DNA of 53,102 nt from Polaromonas sp. GTDB taxonomy: Bacteria > Pseudomonadota > Gammaproteobacteria > Burkholderiales > Burkholderiaceae_C. Of this stretch, positions 7,497 to 15,558 are shown one piece after another. Under the pieces are notes generated by a model. That model worked only from the letters and a program-made list of their open reading frames with translations. It did not search any database and was not told where the DNA came from. Location: positions 1 to 53,102 of the forward strand of contig NZ_JAQSDA010000004.1 of the NCBI RefSeq assembly GCF_029945685.1, written 5' to 3'. Position 1 is the stretch's first letter. The number at the start of each line of letters is the position of its first letter. The translations under genes and the position numbers were made by a program.

Positions 7497-8928
7497 GGCC
7501 ATTCCAGTTCCAGTTGATGTTGTCATCATGGCCGCGGGCAAAGGCACGCGGATGAAAAGCACATTACCCAAAGTGTTGCACCGATTGGGCGGCCGTGCCT
7601 TGCTGGCGCATGTGATCGACTGCGCCGCGCGGTTATCGGCCCGGCAGGCGGTGGTCATCACCGGCCACGGGGCCCCCGAAGTGGAGTCTGCCTGCAACAG
7701 CATGGCGCAGGCCGTGACTGCCGGCAATCCGGTGCCCCAACTGCGTTTTGCGCGCCAGGAGCCCCAGCTGGGCACCGGCCACGCGGTGCAGCAGGCCTTG
7801 CCGCTGCTGGCGGACGACGGCGTCACGCTGGTGCTGTCGGGCGATGTGCCCCTGACGCAGGCGGCCACCCTGCAGGCCCTGCTCGAACAGTGCGACGGCC
7901 AGCGCCTGGCCCTGCTCACGCTCAGCATGGCCGACCCGACGGGTTACGGGCGCATCGTCCGCGCCGGCGTGGAACCCTCCGCCCAGGTGCGCGCCATCGT
8001 CGAGCACAAGGATGCGACGCAGGCCCAGCGCGACATCCACGAAATCTACAGCGGCATCATGGCCGTGCCCACGCGCCTGCTGCGCAGCTGGCTGGCCCGG
8101 CTGGACAACAAGAACGCCCAGAACGAGTATTACCTGACCGACATCGTGAAGTTTGCCGTCGCCGATGGCGTGGCCGTGGTCGCGCACCAGATCACCGATG
8201 CCGCCCAAGTGGCCGGCGTCAACAGTCCGGTGCAACTGGCCGAACTCGAGCGTGTTTACCAGTTGCGCCAGGCCACGGCCCTGATGGAGCAGGGCGTGCG
8301 GCTTGCCGACCCGGCGCGTTTTGATGTGCGCGGCACGCTTTCCTGCGGACAGGATGTGGAGATTGATGTCAATTGTGTGTTCGACGGCGAGGTGTCGCTG
8401 GGCCAAGGCGTGCGCATAGGTGCCAACTGCTGCATTGCCAACGCCATCATCGCTGCCGGGGCGGTGATCCACCCGTTCACGCACATCGACGGCGAAAAAC
8501 TCGGCGTGCAGGTGGGCGAGGGAGCGCTGGTTGGCCCCTTTGCCCGCCTGCGCCCCGGCGCGCAGCTGGGTGCCGAGGTGCACATCGGCAATTTTGTCGA
8601 AGTGAAAAATTCCACCCTGGCCCAAGGCGCCAAGGCCAACCACCTGGCCTACCTCGGTGACGCCACGGTGGGGGAACGCGTCAACTACGGCGCAGGCAGC
8701 ATCACCGCCAACTACGACGGCGCCAACAAGCACCGCACCGTGATCGAAGCCGATGTGCACATCGGCAGCAATTGCGTGCTGGTGGCCCCGGTGACGATAG
8801 GCGCAGGCGGCACCGTCGGCGGCGGCTCGACGATCACCAAGGACACGCCGCCTGGCGCGCTGAGCGTGGCGCGCGGCAAGCAGGTCAACATAGCCAACTG
8901 GCATCGGCCCGCGAAAGTCTCCCGCTAG
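7495..8928 (+). CDS. glmU: Bifunctional GlmU: UDP-GlcNAc pyrophosphorylase / GlcN-1-P acetyltransferase
   Basis: A 477-residue cytosolic enzyme catalysing the last two steps to UDP-GlcNAc for peptidoglycan and lipid A. The N-terminal uridyltransferase carries IMAAGKGTRMKSTLPKVLH at residues ~10-29 and a VLSGDVPL metal motif. The C-terminal left-handed beta helix has hexapeptide repeats and the acetyltransferase motifs NFVEVKNS and GAGSITANYDGANKH. Length is standard. The start at 7495 has AGGAAA upstream; an in-frame extension to 7432 lacks homology. glmS, which makes the precursor GlcN-6-P, is 2 kb downstream. Confidence 0.97.
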   Translation: MAIPVPVDVVIMAAGKGTRMKSTLPKVLHRLGGRALLAHVIDCAARLSARQAVVITGHGAPEVESACNSMAQAVTAGNPVPQLRFARQEPQLGTGHAVQQALPLLADDGVTLVLSGDVPLTQAATLQALLEQCDGQRLALLTLSMADPTGYGRIVRAGVEPSAQVRAIVEHKDATQAQRDIHEIYSGIMAVPTRLLRSWLARLDNKNAQNEYYLTDIVKFAVADGVAVVAHQITDAAQVAGVNSPVQLAELERVYQLRQATALMEQGVRLADPARFDVRGTLSCGQDVEIDVNCVFDGEVSLGQGVRIGANCCIANAIIAAGAVIHPFTHIDGEKLGVQVGEGALVGPFARLRPGAQLGAEVHIGNFVEVKNSTLAQGAKANHLAYLGDATVGERVNYGAGSITANYDGANKHRTVIEADVHIGSNCVLVAPVTIGAGGTVGGGSTITKDTPPGALSVARGKQVNIANWHRPAKVSR

Positions 8929-8984
8929 GAGTTGCCTGCAAGCGACAGGGGGCGCTCGGGCCTTCGTTGTAGTGGATTTTGGGC

Positions 8985-8999
8985 GTTACTATTCGTAAC
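8985..8999. promoter_or_regulatory. GTTAC-N5-GTAAC palindrome in lipoprotein promoter
   Basis: GTTACTATTCGTAAC lies 57 bp before the lipoprotein gene at 9056 and could overlap a -10 element (TTGTAG, 17 bp, TATTCG). It contains the same 13-mer, TTACTATTCGTAA, as one arm of the TetR operator at 2946, so it may be a second site for that regulator. Confidence 0.35.
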
Positions 9000-9055
9000 G
9001 GTGCTGACAGCAACTGGCAGCGACAGATCCAAAAAAACAATACGGAGGGTTTCTC

Positions 9056-9634
9056 ATGTTTCAAACAGTCAGACGCGCAGCCTTGTGCGCCGGTATTGCC
9101 GTGTCCGCCATTCTTGCCGGGTGTGCCGGGCCGGCGCCCAATTACGCACCGTCCATCGACAACGTCGAAGTGCTCAAGAAAACTGGCGGTAACACGGCCG
9201 TGAAAACGGGTGTCATCGACGTGGCGCCGGGCCTTCCGGGGGGCACTTCCATGGCGCTGCGGGCCAACACCATGGTTTCTCCGGTGGGCAAGAACTACGG
9301 CGACTATATTGCCGCGGCCCTGCGGCAGGAACTGGAGCTGGCAAAGATCTACAACCCGCAGTCAGGCATTGAAATCAGCGGAACCCTGCTCAGAAACAAC
9401 ATCGACGCAGGCAACGTGAGCATCAACTCCGGGCAGATCGAGGCGCGCTTTCTGGTGAAGGCCAATGGCAGGGTGCTGTTTGACAAGGTCAAGCGGGCAG
9501 AACGCAAATGGGAAAGCTCCTTTGCCGGGGCGGTGGCCATTCCCCTGGCTGCGAACAACTATCCGCTGATGGTCCAGGCGCTGGTGTCCGCGCTGGTGAC
9601 CGATCCGGATTTTGTCAAAGCCATTCGTAACTAG
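9056..9634 (+). CDS. Putative outer-membrane lipoprotein, YajG-like
   Basis: A 192-residue lipoprotein. The signal peptide ends in the lipobox ILAGC (Cys ~23) and is followed by GPAPNYAPSIDNVEVLKK. The body is beta-rich, with a repeat of the type IEISGTLLRNNIDAGNVSINSGQIEARF. The overall shape resembles YajG-type lipoproteins, but that is only a weak resemblance. The start has a strong GGAGGG upstream. The next gene, 17 bp downstream, is another lipoprotein of similar size, and the pair probably forms an operon and perhaps a complex. Confidence 0.7.
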   Translation: MFQTVRRAALCAGIAVSAILAGCAGPAPNYAPSIDNVEVLKKTGGNTAVKTGVIDVAPGLPGGTSMALRANTMVSPVGKNYGDYIAAALRQELELAKIYNPQSGIEISGTLLRNNIDAGNVSINSGQIEARFLVKANGRVLFDKVKRAERKWESSFAGAVAIPLAANNYPLMVQALVSALVTDPDFVKAIRN

Positions 9635-9651
9635 GCGTGGAGAGATCAATC

Positions 9652-10245
9652 ATGAACCGCTTGTTGAGACTTGTTTTTCCGGTGATGGCCTGTGTGTTTC
9701 TGTTCGGCTGTGCACACCCGATCACGATGAATCCTGATCTTGCTGTGGTTGCCGCGCCGGTCGGTGTTGTGCCCATCGGCAAGAAGGTGGGTTACCACAT
9801 GCCCGATGCGCTGCGGTCGGTGGAGGTGACGACGCCCGGTGGCGGCGGCGACAAGGTGCGCTACTTCCCGTACCGCGACATGGAGCCCGGGTTTTACAAA
9901 GCCCTGTCCGAAGCCTTCACCAGCGTGAGCAAGGTGCAGAACCCCAAGGATGCAGCAGCTCTTCAGGCCGATGGCATTGTTTTGCTGATCACGCCTGAGA
10001 TCACCACAAGTTCGTACTCCGACAGCGCATTTACCTGGCCTCCAACCCAATTTACCGTCAAACTGGTTTGCGCCATCGTCGATGTCAGTGGCAAACCGGT
10101 GGAGACAATACGCGTAAGCGGCGAAGGCACAGCGACGTTCGGGGAGTTCAAGAGCAATTTTTCCCTGGCCGCGGTGCGAGCGTCCAACGATGCCCTGACC
10201 AAGCTGATCAAGGCGCTCGGGGAATCGCCGGCATTGCGCAAATAG
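9652..10245 (+). CDS. Putative lipoprotein, partner of preceding lipoprotein
   Basis: A 197-residue lipoprotein with lipobox LFGC (Cys ~21). A conserved-looking C-terminal part (VKLVCAIVDVSGKPVETI, then GEFKSNFSLAAVRASNDA) suggests a YajG-like periplasmic domain. The ATG at 9652 is preferred over a GTG at 9637 because GGAGAG lies just ahead of it and it gives a normal signal peptide. Function unknown. It is followed by a short gap holding the dispersed repeat at 10335. Confidence 0.7.
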   Translation: MNRLLRLVFPVMACVFLFGCAHPITMNPDLAVVAAPVGVVPIGKKVGYHMPDALRSVEVTTPGGGGDKVRYFPYRDMEPGFYKALSEAFTSVSKVQNPKDAAALQADGIVLLITPEITTSSYSDSAFTWPPTQFTVKLVCAIVDVSGKPVETIRVSGEGTATFGEFKSNFSLAAVRASNDALTKLIKALGESPALRK

Positions 10246-10334
10246 GCGGCGCAAAGGCAGGGTATGCGAGCGACCCTTCGCCACGGTGATGGGTTTCACC
10301 GGACAGCGGAGCCCGAGGTGGAAGGATGTCGGCT

Positions 10335-10375
10335 CGCTATCAATAAAGTAGCTGCCCGCGCCCGCGTCTAGGGGG
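10335..10375 (+). repeat. Dispersed stem-loop repeat, copy b
   Basis: CGCTATCAATAAAGTAGCTG followed by CGCGCCCGC. Its far edge coincides with the TAG stop codon (10368-10370) of the minus-strand Lrp gene. It occupies the gap between two convergent genes and may act as a bidirectional terminator. Confidence 0.65.
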
Positions 10376-10850
10376 ACAGAAGCAGTTTTGGCTCAAACTT
10401 CGAGCGTTTCAGACTGAAAAAGGCCTTCACATTGCGCACGTTCACGTCGCTGGTGAACAGCCGCTGCGCCAGTGCCAGGTAGGCCGGCATGTCGCGCACA
10501 TGCACCACCAGGACGAAGTCCGGACCCGGCGAGACCCGGTAACACTGCTGGACGGCGCCGTCGGGCACCACCCGGGCTTCAAACGCTTCCTGCTGCTCGG
10601 CCCCCTGCCGGTCCAGGGTGATTTCCACCAGCGCCGTCAGGCCGTGGCCCAGTGTCTCGGCCAGCTTGTCGGCGTGGAGGATGGCGATATCGCGTTCGAT
10701 CAGGCCAGCGTCTCGCAGCCGCTTGACGCGTCGCAGGCAGGTGGGCGGCGAGATGTGGGTGCGCGCTGCCAGGGCCTGGTTGCTTTGCGAGGCATCGTCC
10801 TGCAAAGCTTCAAGCAGTTTGATGTCAATTGCGTCGATGGAAAATTTCAT
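10368..10850 (-). CDS. Lrp/AsnC-family transcriptional regulator
   Basis: A 160-residue Lrp/AsnC protein. The N-terminal HTH at ~5-60 (DAIDIKLLEALQDDASQSNQ, then ISPPTCLRRVKRLRDAGLI) is followed by a C-terminal RAM (ACT-like) amino-acid-sensing domain containing VSPGPDFVLVVHVRDM. The chosen ATG (MKFSIDAID) gives the usual family length; an upstream ATG would start inside the palindromic promoter. It is divergent from glmS across an AT-rich region with two TTCC/GGAA palindromes, so it probably autoregulates and may control glmS. The repeat at 10335 supplies its stop codon. Confidence 0.9.
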   Translation of the reverse strand: MKFSIDAIDIKLLEALQDDASQSNQALAARTHISPPTCLRRVKRLRDAGLIERDIAILHADKLAETLGHGLTALVEITLDRQGAEQQEAFEARVVPDGAVQQCYRVSPGPDFVLVVHVRDMPAYLALAQRLFTSDVNVRNVKAFFSLKRSKFEPKLLLSP

Positions 10851-10876
10851 CTTTATTCCATTTATCTTATAGATAC

Positions 10877-10919
10877 GGAATATTATTCCATAATACAAAT
10901 TCTATGGAATTTAATTCCA
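10877..10919. promoter_or_regulatory. Two palindromes in the lrp-glmS divergent promoter
   Basis: GGAATATTATTCC (10877-10889) and TGGAATTTAATTCCA (10905-10919) have centres 29 bp apart, close to three helical turns. They sit in an extremely AT-rich ~100-bp stretch between the Lrp-family gene and glmS. Half-sites of the TTCCA type also occur near 10855. This is the expected form of a multi-dimer Lrp/AsnC binding region. Confidence 0.55.
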
Positions 10920-10996
10920 CAATATATAGAAAATTGACGATAAAAGAAAATTGAAAACGCCTAGCATCCGCCTATTGTTTCTTTCAGGAGCGGTTT

Positions 10997-12844
10997 ATGT
11001 GCGGCATTGTGGCGTCGGTTTCGACCAGAAATATTGTTCCCATCCTCGTGCAGGGTTTGCAGCGGCTCGAGTACCGGGGTTATGACTCCTGCGGCGTGGC
11101 GGTTTATGCCGACGGCCTGAAGCGGGCGCGCAGCACATCCCGCGTGGCCGAACTGATGGAGCAGGTGAGTACCGACAAGCTCGAAAGCGGCACCGGCATT
11201 GCCCATACCCGCTGGGCCACCCACGGCGCTCCCGCGGTGCACAACGCCCACCCCCACTTCAGCCAGGGCGCCGGGGACGTTGCGCACAAGCCGGGTCGGG
11301 TGGCGCTGGTGCACAACGGCATCATCGAAAACCACGACGAGCTGCGCGCAGAGCTGCAGGCCAAGGGGTATGTGTTTTCCAGCCAGACCGACACCGAAGT
11401 GATCGTGCACCTGATGGACAGCCTCTACGACGGGGACCTGTTCGAGGCCCTGCAGGCCACCACCGCGCGCCTGCATGGCGCCTACGCGATTGCCGCTTTC
11501 TGCAAGGACGAACCGCACCGCGTGGTGGGCGCCCGTTCGGGCTCGCCGCTGATCCTGGGTGTCGGCAAGGACGGCAGCGAAACCTTTCTGGCCAGCGACG
11601 CGATGGCCCTGGCCGGCGTGACCGACCAGATCCTCTATCTGGAAGAAGGCGACCTGGTCGATATCCAGCTCGGCAAGTACTGGGTCATCGACCGCGACCA
11701 CAAGGCCGTCCAGCGCGAAGTCAAAACCGTGCAGGCGCACAGCGGCGCGGCCGAGCTCGGACCTTACCGGCACTACATGCAGAAAGAAATTTTCGAGCAA
11801 CCGCGTGCCATTGCCGACACGCTGGAAGGCGTTGAAGGCATCGTTCCCGAACTCTTTGGCGACGATGCTTACCGCGTGTTCAAGGATATCGACTCGGTGC
11901 TCATCCTGGCCTGCGGCACCAGCTATTACAGCGGCTGCACGGCCAAGTACTGGCTCGAATCCCTCGCCGGCATACCCACGCAGGTCGAGGTGGCCAGCGA
12001 GTACCGTTACCGCACCTCGGTCCCCAACCCCAGGACGCTGGTGGTCACCATCACGCAGAGCGGCGAAACCGCCGACACGCTGGCGGCCTTGCGCCATGCG
12101 CAATCGCTGGGCATGACGCAGACGCTGACCATCTGCAATGTCGCCACCAGCGCCATGGTGCGTGAGTGCAAGCTGGCCTACATCACCCGCGCCGGCGTTG
12201 AAATCGGCGTGGCGTCCACCAAGGCTTTCACGGCACAGCTGGCAGGCCTGTTTTTGCTGACACTGGCACTGGCCCAAAGCAAGGGCCGGCTGAGCGAGCA
12301 GGAGGAAGAGGGCCACCTCAAGGCCATGCGCCATCTGCCGGCTGCCCTGCAAGCGGTGCTGGCGCTGGAGCCGCAGGTCATCAGCTGGGCCGAAGACTTT
12401 GCAAAGATGGAAAACGCGCTGTTTCTGGGTCGCGGTCTGCACTACCCGATTGCACTCGAAGGCGCGCTCAAGCTCAAGGAAATCAGCTACATCCATGCCG
12501 AGGCCTACCCGGCCGGTGAGCTCAAACACGGTCCTCTGGCCCTGGTGACCAGCGCCATGCCGGTGGTCACCGTTGCCCCCAACGACAGCCTGCTCGAAAA
12601 ACTCAAAAGCAACATGCAGGAAGTGCGCGCGCGCGGCGGCGTGCTCTACGTGCTGGCCGACGCCGACTCCCGGATAGAAAGCGGCGAAGGCATCCACGTG
12701 ATCCGCATGCCCGAACATTACGGCGCCCTCAGCCCCTTGCTGCATGTGGTGCCGCTGCAGCTGCTGGCGTATCACACAGCCCTGGCCCGCGGCACGGATG
12801 TGGACAAGCCGCGAAACCTGGCGAAGTCAGTGACCGTCGAATGA
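10997..12844 (+). CDS. glmS: Glucosamine-6-phosphate synthase (isomerizing)
   Basis: A 615-residue enzyme converting fructose-6-phosphate and glutamine to GlcN-6-P, the entry to amino-sugar synthesis. The N-terminal Ntn-type glutaminase has Cys2 as nucleophile (MCGIVA, then [15 protein letters not shown]). Two SIS isomerase domains follow ([16 protein letters not shown]-type [13 protein letters not shown]; the hinge [11 protein letters not shown] is seen as [11 protein letters not shown]). The C terminus [13 protein letters not shown] is the conserved end that also encodes the Tn7 recognition sequence attTn7. CAGGAG lies ahead of the ATG. A stem-loop GCGTGC-TTGT-GCACGC (12851-12866) follows the stop. 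Confidence 0.98.
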   Translation: MCGIVASVSTRNIVPILVQGLQRLEYRGYDSCGVAVYADGLKRARSTSRVAELMEQVSTDKLESGTGIAHTRWATHGAPAVHNAHPHFSQGAGDVAHKPGRVALVHNGIIENHDELRAELQAKGYVFSSQTDTEVIVHLMDSLYDGDLFEALQATTARLHGAYAIAAFCKDEPHRVVGARSGSPLILGVGKDGSETFLASDAMALAGVTDQILYLEEGDLVDIQLGKYWVIDRDHKAVQREVKTVQAHSGAAELGPYRHYMQKEIFEQPRAIADTLEGVEGIVPELFGDDAYRVFKDIDSVLILACGTSYYSGCTAKYWLESLAGIPTQVEVASEYRYRTSVPNPRTLVVTITQSGETADTLAALRHAQSLGMTQTLTICNVATSAMVRECKLAYITRAGVEIGVASTKAFTAQLAGLFLLTLALAQSKGRLSEQEEEGHLKAMRHLPAALQAVLALEPQVISWAEDFAKMENALFLGRGLHYPIALEGALKLKEISYIHAEAYPAGELKHGPLALVTSAMPVVTVAPNDSLLEKLKSNMQEVRARGGVLYVLADADSRIESGEGIHVIRMPEHYGALSPLLHVVPLQLLAYHTALARGTDVDKPRNLAKSVTVE

Positions 12845-12871
12845 CGGTCAGCGTGCTTGTGCACGCGTCGC

Positions 12872-12958
12872 GGTTTGGGGGAGCACTCCTATCGCGCAGC
12901 GATGTGATGTGATCACCACAAACCCCGCAATCTCGCAAAGAGCGTGACTGTCGAATGA
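12872..12958 (+). repeat. Extra glmS-tail unit R1
   Basis: A unit that starts GGTTTGGGGGAGCACTC, passes a TCGCGCAGCGA palindrome, and ends in codons reading [15 protein letters not shown] then TGA (12911-12958). This is a near-perfect copy of the GlmS C terminus lying 114 bp beyond the true one. Its codons differ from the resident tail at third positions. It is followed by its own stem-loop GTGCGC-GTAA-GCGCAC (12967-12982). The mobile element is inserted 21-25 bp after this stop codon. Two further units lie at 25057 and 25193. Confidence 0.85.
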
Positions 12959-12983
12959 CAGGCACGGTGCGCGTAAGCGCACT

Positions 12984-13019
12984 TATTCCGCGCAATTAAA
13001 GTCGTAAACACGGCTCCAG
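12984..13019 (+). repeat. Left terminal inverted repeat of the glmS-linked element
   Basis: Starts TATTCCGCGCAATT and continues with AAAGTCGTAAACA. It pairs with 25012-25047 over about 27 bp, with scattered matches beyond. The preceding GCACT (12979-12983) is the target duplication. A second internal site CTAAAGTCGTAAACA at 13064-13078 resembles a further transposase-binding site. Confidence 0.88.
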
Positions 13020-13200
13020 CATTGGTGCGGGTTTGCGGGCTGTTGGATATTCGAGACTGATTTCTAAAGTCGTAAACATGGCGCTCTCGCCAAGGTGAGA
13101 GGCAGAAGAATGGCAGCGAGTGCAGTAGGTTTAATGATCCGTTAAAAATGCTCAAGTCCACACGTTCGCGGTAGAGCACGGGGGGTAGCTGTCGTTTGCC

Positions 13201-13581
13201 TCAAGCGTATTGCGCGAGGCCGTGGCCGAGAGACCAATTTTCTTTCGCAACTTCAACAAGGCTCACGAACACGTCCTCCGGCCGGATGCCGGGCCTTTCT
13301 CCGAGCAGTTCCGCGATCCGCAGGAACAGCGCTTTTTTTTGTTCCGCGTTGCGGGTGTTGTTCGCGGTGATTTGGATAAACACGAGATCGTCGCTCCGGG
13401 CGACGCCGAGATAAGACGCGCTGTAGCGGAAGTTTGCAGCGTCATGCTCCGTGATGGTCATGAACTGGTCGTCTTCGGGCACGTTGAACGTTTCGCGCAT
13501 CGCGCAGTACAGGCTGTCGAAGATCTCCTGTCGATAGGCTTCCGGCTTTCCGGCGCGCAGTGAGATGTGAAGCAGCGGCAT
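13201..13581 (-). CDS. Tautomerase-family protein
   Basis: A 126-residue protein starting MPLLHISLRAGK. The proline after the removable Met is the catalytic general base of the 4-oxalocrotonate tautomerase superfamily. The fold continues with VPEDDQFMTITEHDAANF and the TRNAEQKKALFLRIAELL helix typical of the two-module tautomerases. It probably acts on an enol/keto intermediate of aromatic or chlorinated-acid breakdown. It is divergent from the LysR gene at 13676 with 94 bp between, the classic regulator-target layout. It is the first cargo gene inside the left end of the element. Confidence 0.85.
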   Translation of the reverse strand: MPLLHISLRAGKPEAYRQEIFDSLYCAMRETFNVPEDDQFMTITEHDAANFRYSASYLGVARSDDLVFIQITANNTRNAEQKKALFLRIAELLGERPGIRPEDVFVSLVEVAKENWSLGHGLAQYA

Positions 13582-13675
13582 CCTGGATCCTTTTAATTCG
13601 GTGATGGCTGAACTTTAGATAGCTACGATCATATTGAAAAGCCATTAAAGTGAATATCAATGATAATCATTTGAA

Positions 13676-14533
13676 ATGATAGAACGCCCCCTTGACTTGG
13701 ATGCCGTCCAGGCTTTCGTCCGCATCGCCGAGCTGGGCAGTTTCACTCGCGCGGCTGAAGCCATGCGGACGACGCAGGCCGCGGTCAGCCTGAAGCTGAA
13801 GCGGCTCGAAAAGAGGCTCGGCTGGCGGCTCGTCGAGCGGACGCCTCGTTACGTGGAACTTTCGGCCCGGGGCGCAGCCTTCCTGGAACACGCCCGCGAA
13901 CTTTTGGAGGTACACGATCGCGCGCTCGCCGCATTTGCCGGAGCCCGGCAGCGCCTCACCATCGGCATCAGCGACCATGTGGCAGGGCCGGAGCTTCCCG
14001 CGTTAATCGCGCGCATGAACGCACAAGACCCGCAGCTATTGATCGAAATCCGGATCGGATCGTCGGGCGATCTGCTTCAAAGCTTCGACAGGCGGGAACT
14101 CGACACTGTGATCGTGCGCCTGCATGCAGGGCGGAGCGACGGGGAAATCCTTACCGAAGAAAAATTCGCCTGGTTCGCGGCGCCAAGCTGGCAGCATCGC
14201 GCGGGTGAGCCTCTGCCACTTGCAACGATGGCCGAGCCCTGCGGCGTGCGTGCAATGGCCGGGCAGCTTCTTGATGCGGCTGGCATGCCCTGGACAGAAA
14301 TTTTCGTCGGTGGCGGCGTTGCAGCGGTTGCTGCTGCCGTCATGGCCGGGCTTGGCGTTGCTGCATTGGCTCCACGCATGCTGCCATTTGGCGCAACTGA
14401 CGTAGGCCCCAAGCTCGGGCTTCCCGATTTACCGCGCTTGCCAGTTCTTCTTCACTCAAGGGTCAAGGACGGCCGGCCGCGCGATGCGCTTACCGCGCTT
14501 TCGGCAGCCTTCAGGAGCGCGGTGCGAGGCTAG
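13676..14533 (+). CDS. LysR-family transcriptional regulator
   Basis: A 285-residue LysR protein. The N-terminal HTH spans residues ~8-65 (SFTRAAEAMRTTQAAVSLKL, then RLEKRLGWRLVER) and an effector domain with alternating helices and strands ends at residue ~280. The late GGGVAAVAAAVMAGLGVAAL segment is typical of the subgroup. It is divergent from the tautomerase gene, with ATG-flanking AT-rich sequence (ATGATAATCATTTGAAATGAT region) between them, and very probably controls it. Codon use is less GC-biased than in the host genes. Confidence 0.9.
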   Translation: MIERPLDLDAVQAFVRIAELGSFTRAAEAMRTTQAAVSLKLKRLEKRLGWRLVERTPRYVELSARGAAFLEHARELLEVHDRALAAFAGARQRLTIGISDHVAGPELPALIARMNAQDPQLLIEIRIGSSGDLLQSFDRRELDTVIVRLHAGRSDGEILTEEKFAWFAAPSWQHRAGEPLPLATMAEPCGVRAMAGQLLDAAGMPWTEIFVGGGVAAVAAAVMAGLGVAALAPRMLPFGATDVGPKLGLPDLPRLPVLLHSRVKDGRPRDALTALSAAFRSAVRG

Positions 14534-14863
14534 CAAACGCTCCCAGCGCGGCTACTTTCGGCGCGTTGAGGGTCGCAGTCTAAAAGCGACTTTCACAGTT
14601 GTGGTCAACGCCTGTCAGCGCTTTTTTTACAAAAATGCCAAGTTGATACCGGCAGGGGTGTGCAGTTCGCCCGGAATGCGTAAGGGATGACATTGAGGCT
14701 TGCAGCCGAAGACATGGGTGCATTCATGCTGGTAGTCATTGCGGACCAGCGGAAGTGGAAAGTTTCAGCGCTCTGGAATCGGGCCGCCGCATGACCCATA
14801 TGCCCCATTTCAGCCTGCCGGCCACTGCAATCTCAGTCACCATCCACCGGGTATTGCAATTCA
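14534..14863. other. Gene-free stretch inside the element
   Basis: About 330 bp between the LysR and TetR genes. No reading frame is recognisable. A short frame at 14687-14794 (MTLRLAAEDMGAFMLV...) and frames on the other strand lack start signals or homology and may be remnants of a decayed gene. The GGACCAATTGGTCC operator lies at its right edge. Confidence 0.4.
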
Positions 14864-14877
14864 GGACCAATTGGTCC
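14864..14877. promoter_or_regulatory. GGACCAATTGGTCC palindrome, likely TetR operator
   Basis: A perfect 14-bp palindrome ending 12 bp before the TetR start codon. A variant with the same arms, GGACCGATTAGTCC, lies at 15505-15518 in front of the MBL hydrolase gene. Paired operators of this form fit autoregulation plus control of the downstream gene. Confidence 0.7.
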
Positions 14878-14889
14878 ATAATTCGCAAC

Positions 14890-15465
14890 ATGTCACGTCC
14901 ACAAGAATTCGATACACAGGCCGTTCTCGGCCAAGCCATGCGAGTTTTTTGGCGCAAGGGGTATGAAGCGACATCGATGGCTGATCTCCTTCATGCCACC
15001 GGATTGAGCAAGAGCAGCCTGTATGCCACGTTCAACAGCAAGCGAGATCTGTTTTTGGCGGCGTTCGACGACTATCGGCGAGGCCGAGCGAAGGACATGT
15101 TCAAGATGCTGAGCGACGACCCCGCTCGGGCCGCAATCGAAAAGTTCTTTCACATGGCCATCTCCGACGCATGGACGTGCAATGGCGAGGGATGCATGAC
15201 CATCAATCAAGCGGTTGAGATGGCACCCACTGACGTTGGGGTTGCAATCCGTGTTCGCGAAGATTTTTTGGGGATGGAGAAGGCTTTTGCAAAAACAATT
15301 GAGCGAGGACAGAGAGATGGCTCCATCGCCTCGTCGATGCCGGCGCTCGATCTGGCAAGACTTTTCGTCGTCGCGTTTCCAGGCCTTCAAGTCATGGTTC
15401 GAGCTGGATGCGAAGTAGCCGATATTGAAGCCCGACTAACAGCACTGCTGGCAGTTCTCGACTGA
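14890..15465 (+). CDS. TetR/AcrR-family transcriptional regulator
   Basis: A 191-residue TetR protein starting MSRPQEFDTQAVLGQAMRVF. The HTH motif is YEATSMADLLHATGLSKSSL, then YATFNSKRDLF. The ligand domain contains CNGEGCMTINQAVEM, a cysteine-bearing segment also seen in electrophile- or thiol-sensing members of this class, which is a guess rather than a demonstration. The start is chosen because the palindromic operator lies just upstream and the protein then has standard length; longer in-frame starts would run through the operator. It probably represses itself and the MBL hydrolase at 15559. Confidence 0.9.
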   Translation: MSRPQEFDTQAVLGQAMRVFWRKGYEATSMADLLHATGLSKSSLYATFNSKRDLFLAAFDDYRRGRAKDMFKMLSDDPARAAIEKFFHMAISDAWTCNGEGCMTINQAVEMAPTDVGVAIRVREDFLGMEKAFAKTIERGQRDGSIASSMPALDLARLFVVAFPGLQVMVRAGCEVADIEARLTALLAVLD

Positions 15466-15504
15466 GGGGCCACCCAACAAGACCTCGTTTTTTTTACCCA
15501 TTAT

Positions 15505-15518
15505 GGACCGATTAGTCC
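15505..15518. promoter_or_regulatory. GGACCGATTAGTCC palindrome, second TetR operator
   Basis: Located 40 bp before the MBL hydrolase start. It differs from the 14864 palindrome at two internal positions while keeping symmetric GGAC/GTCC arms. Confidence 0.65.
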
Positions 15519-15558
15519 TTAACTATGCAAGACCTACAGACAACCGGAGCCAAGACAA

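Noticed and set aside
10920..10996. glmS ribozyme upstream of glmS
   Set aside because: That ribozyme is a feature of Gram-positive bacteria; the leader here is short, AT-rich and lacks the required structure.
12913..13179. Minus-strand frame ending in HSTVTLFARLRG near glmS (and similar near 25098)
   Set aside because: It is the antisense translation of the glmS-tail codons, not a gene.
14605..14808. Short minus-strand frame between the LysR and TetR cargo genes
   Set aside because: No ribosome site, no recognised family, and an unnatural composition; perhaps a remnant, but not supportable as a gene.
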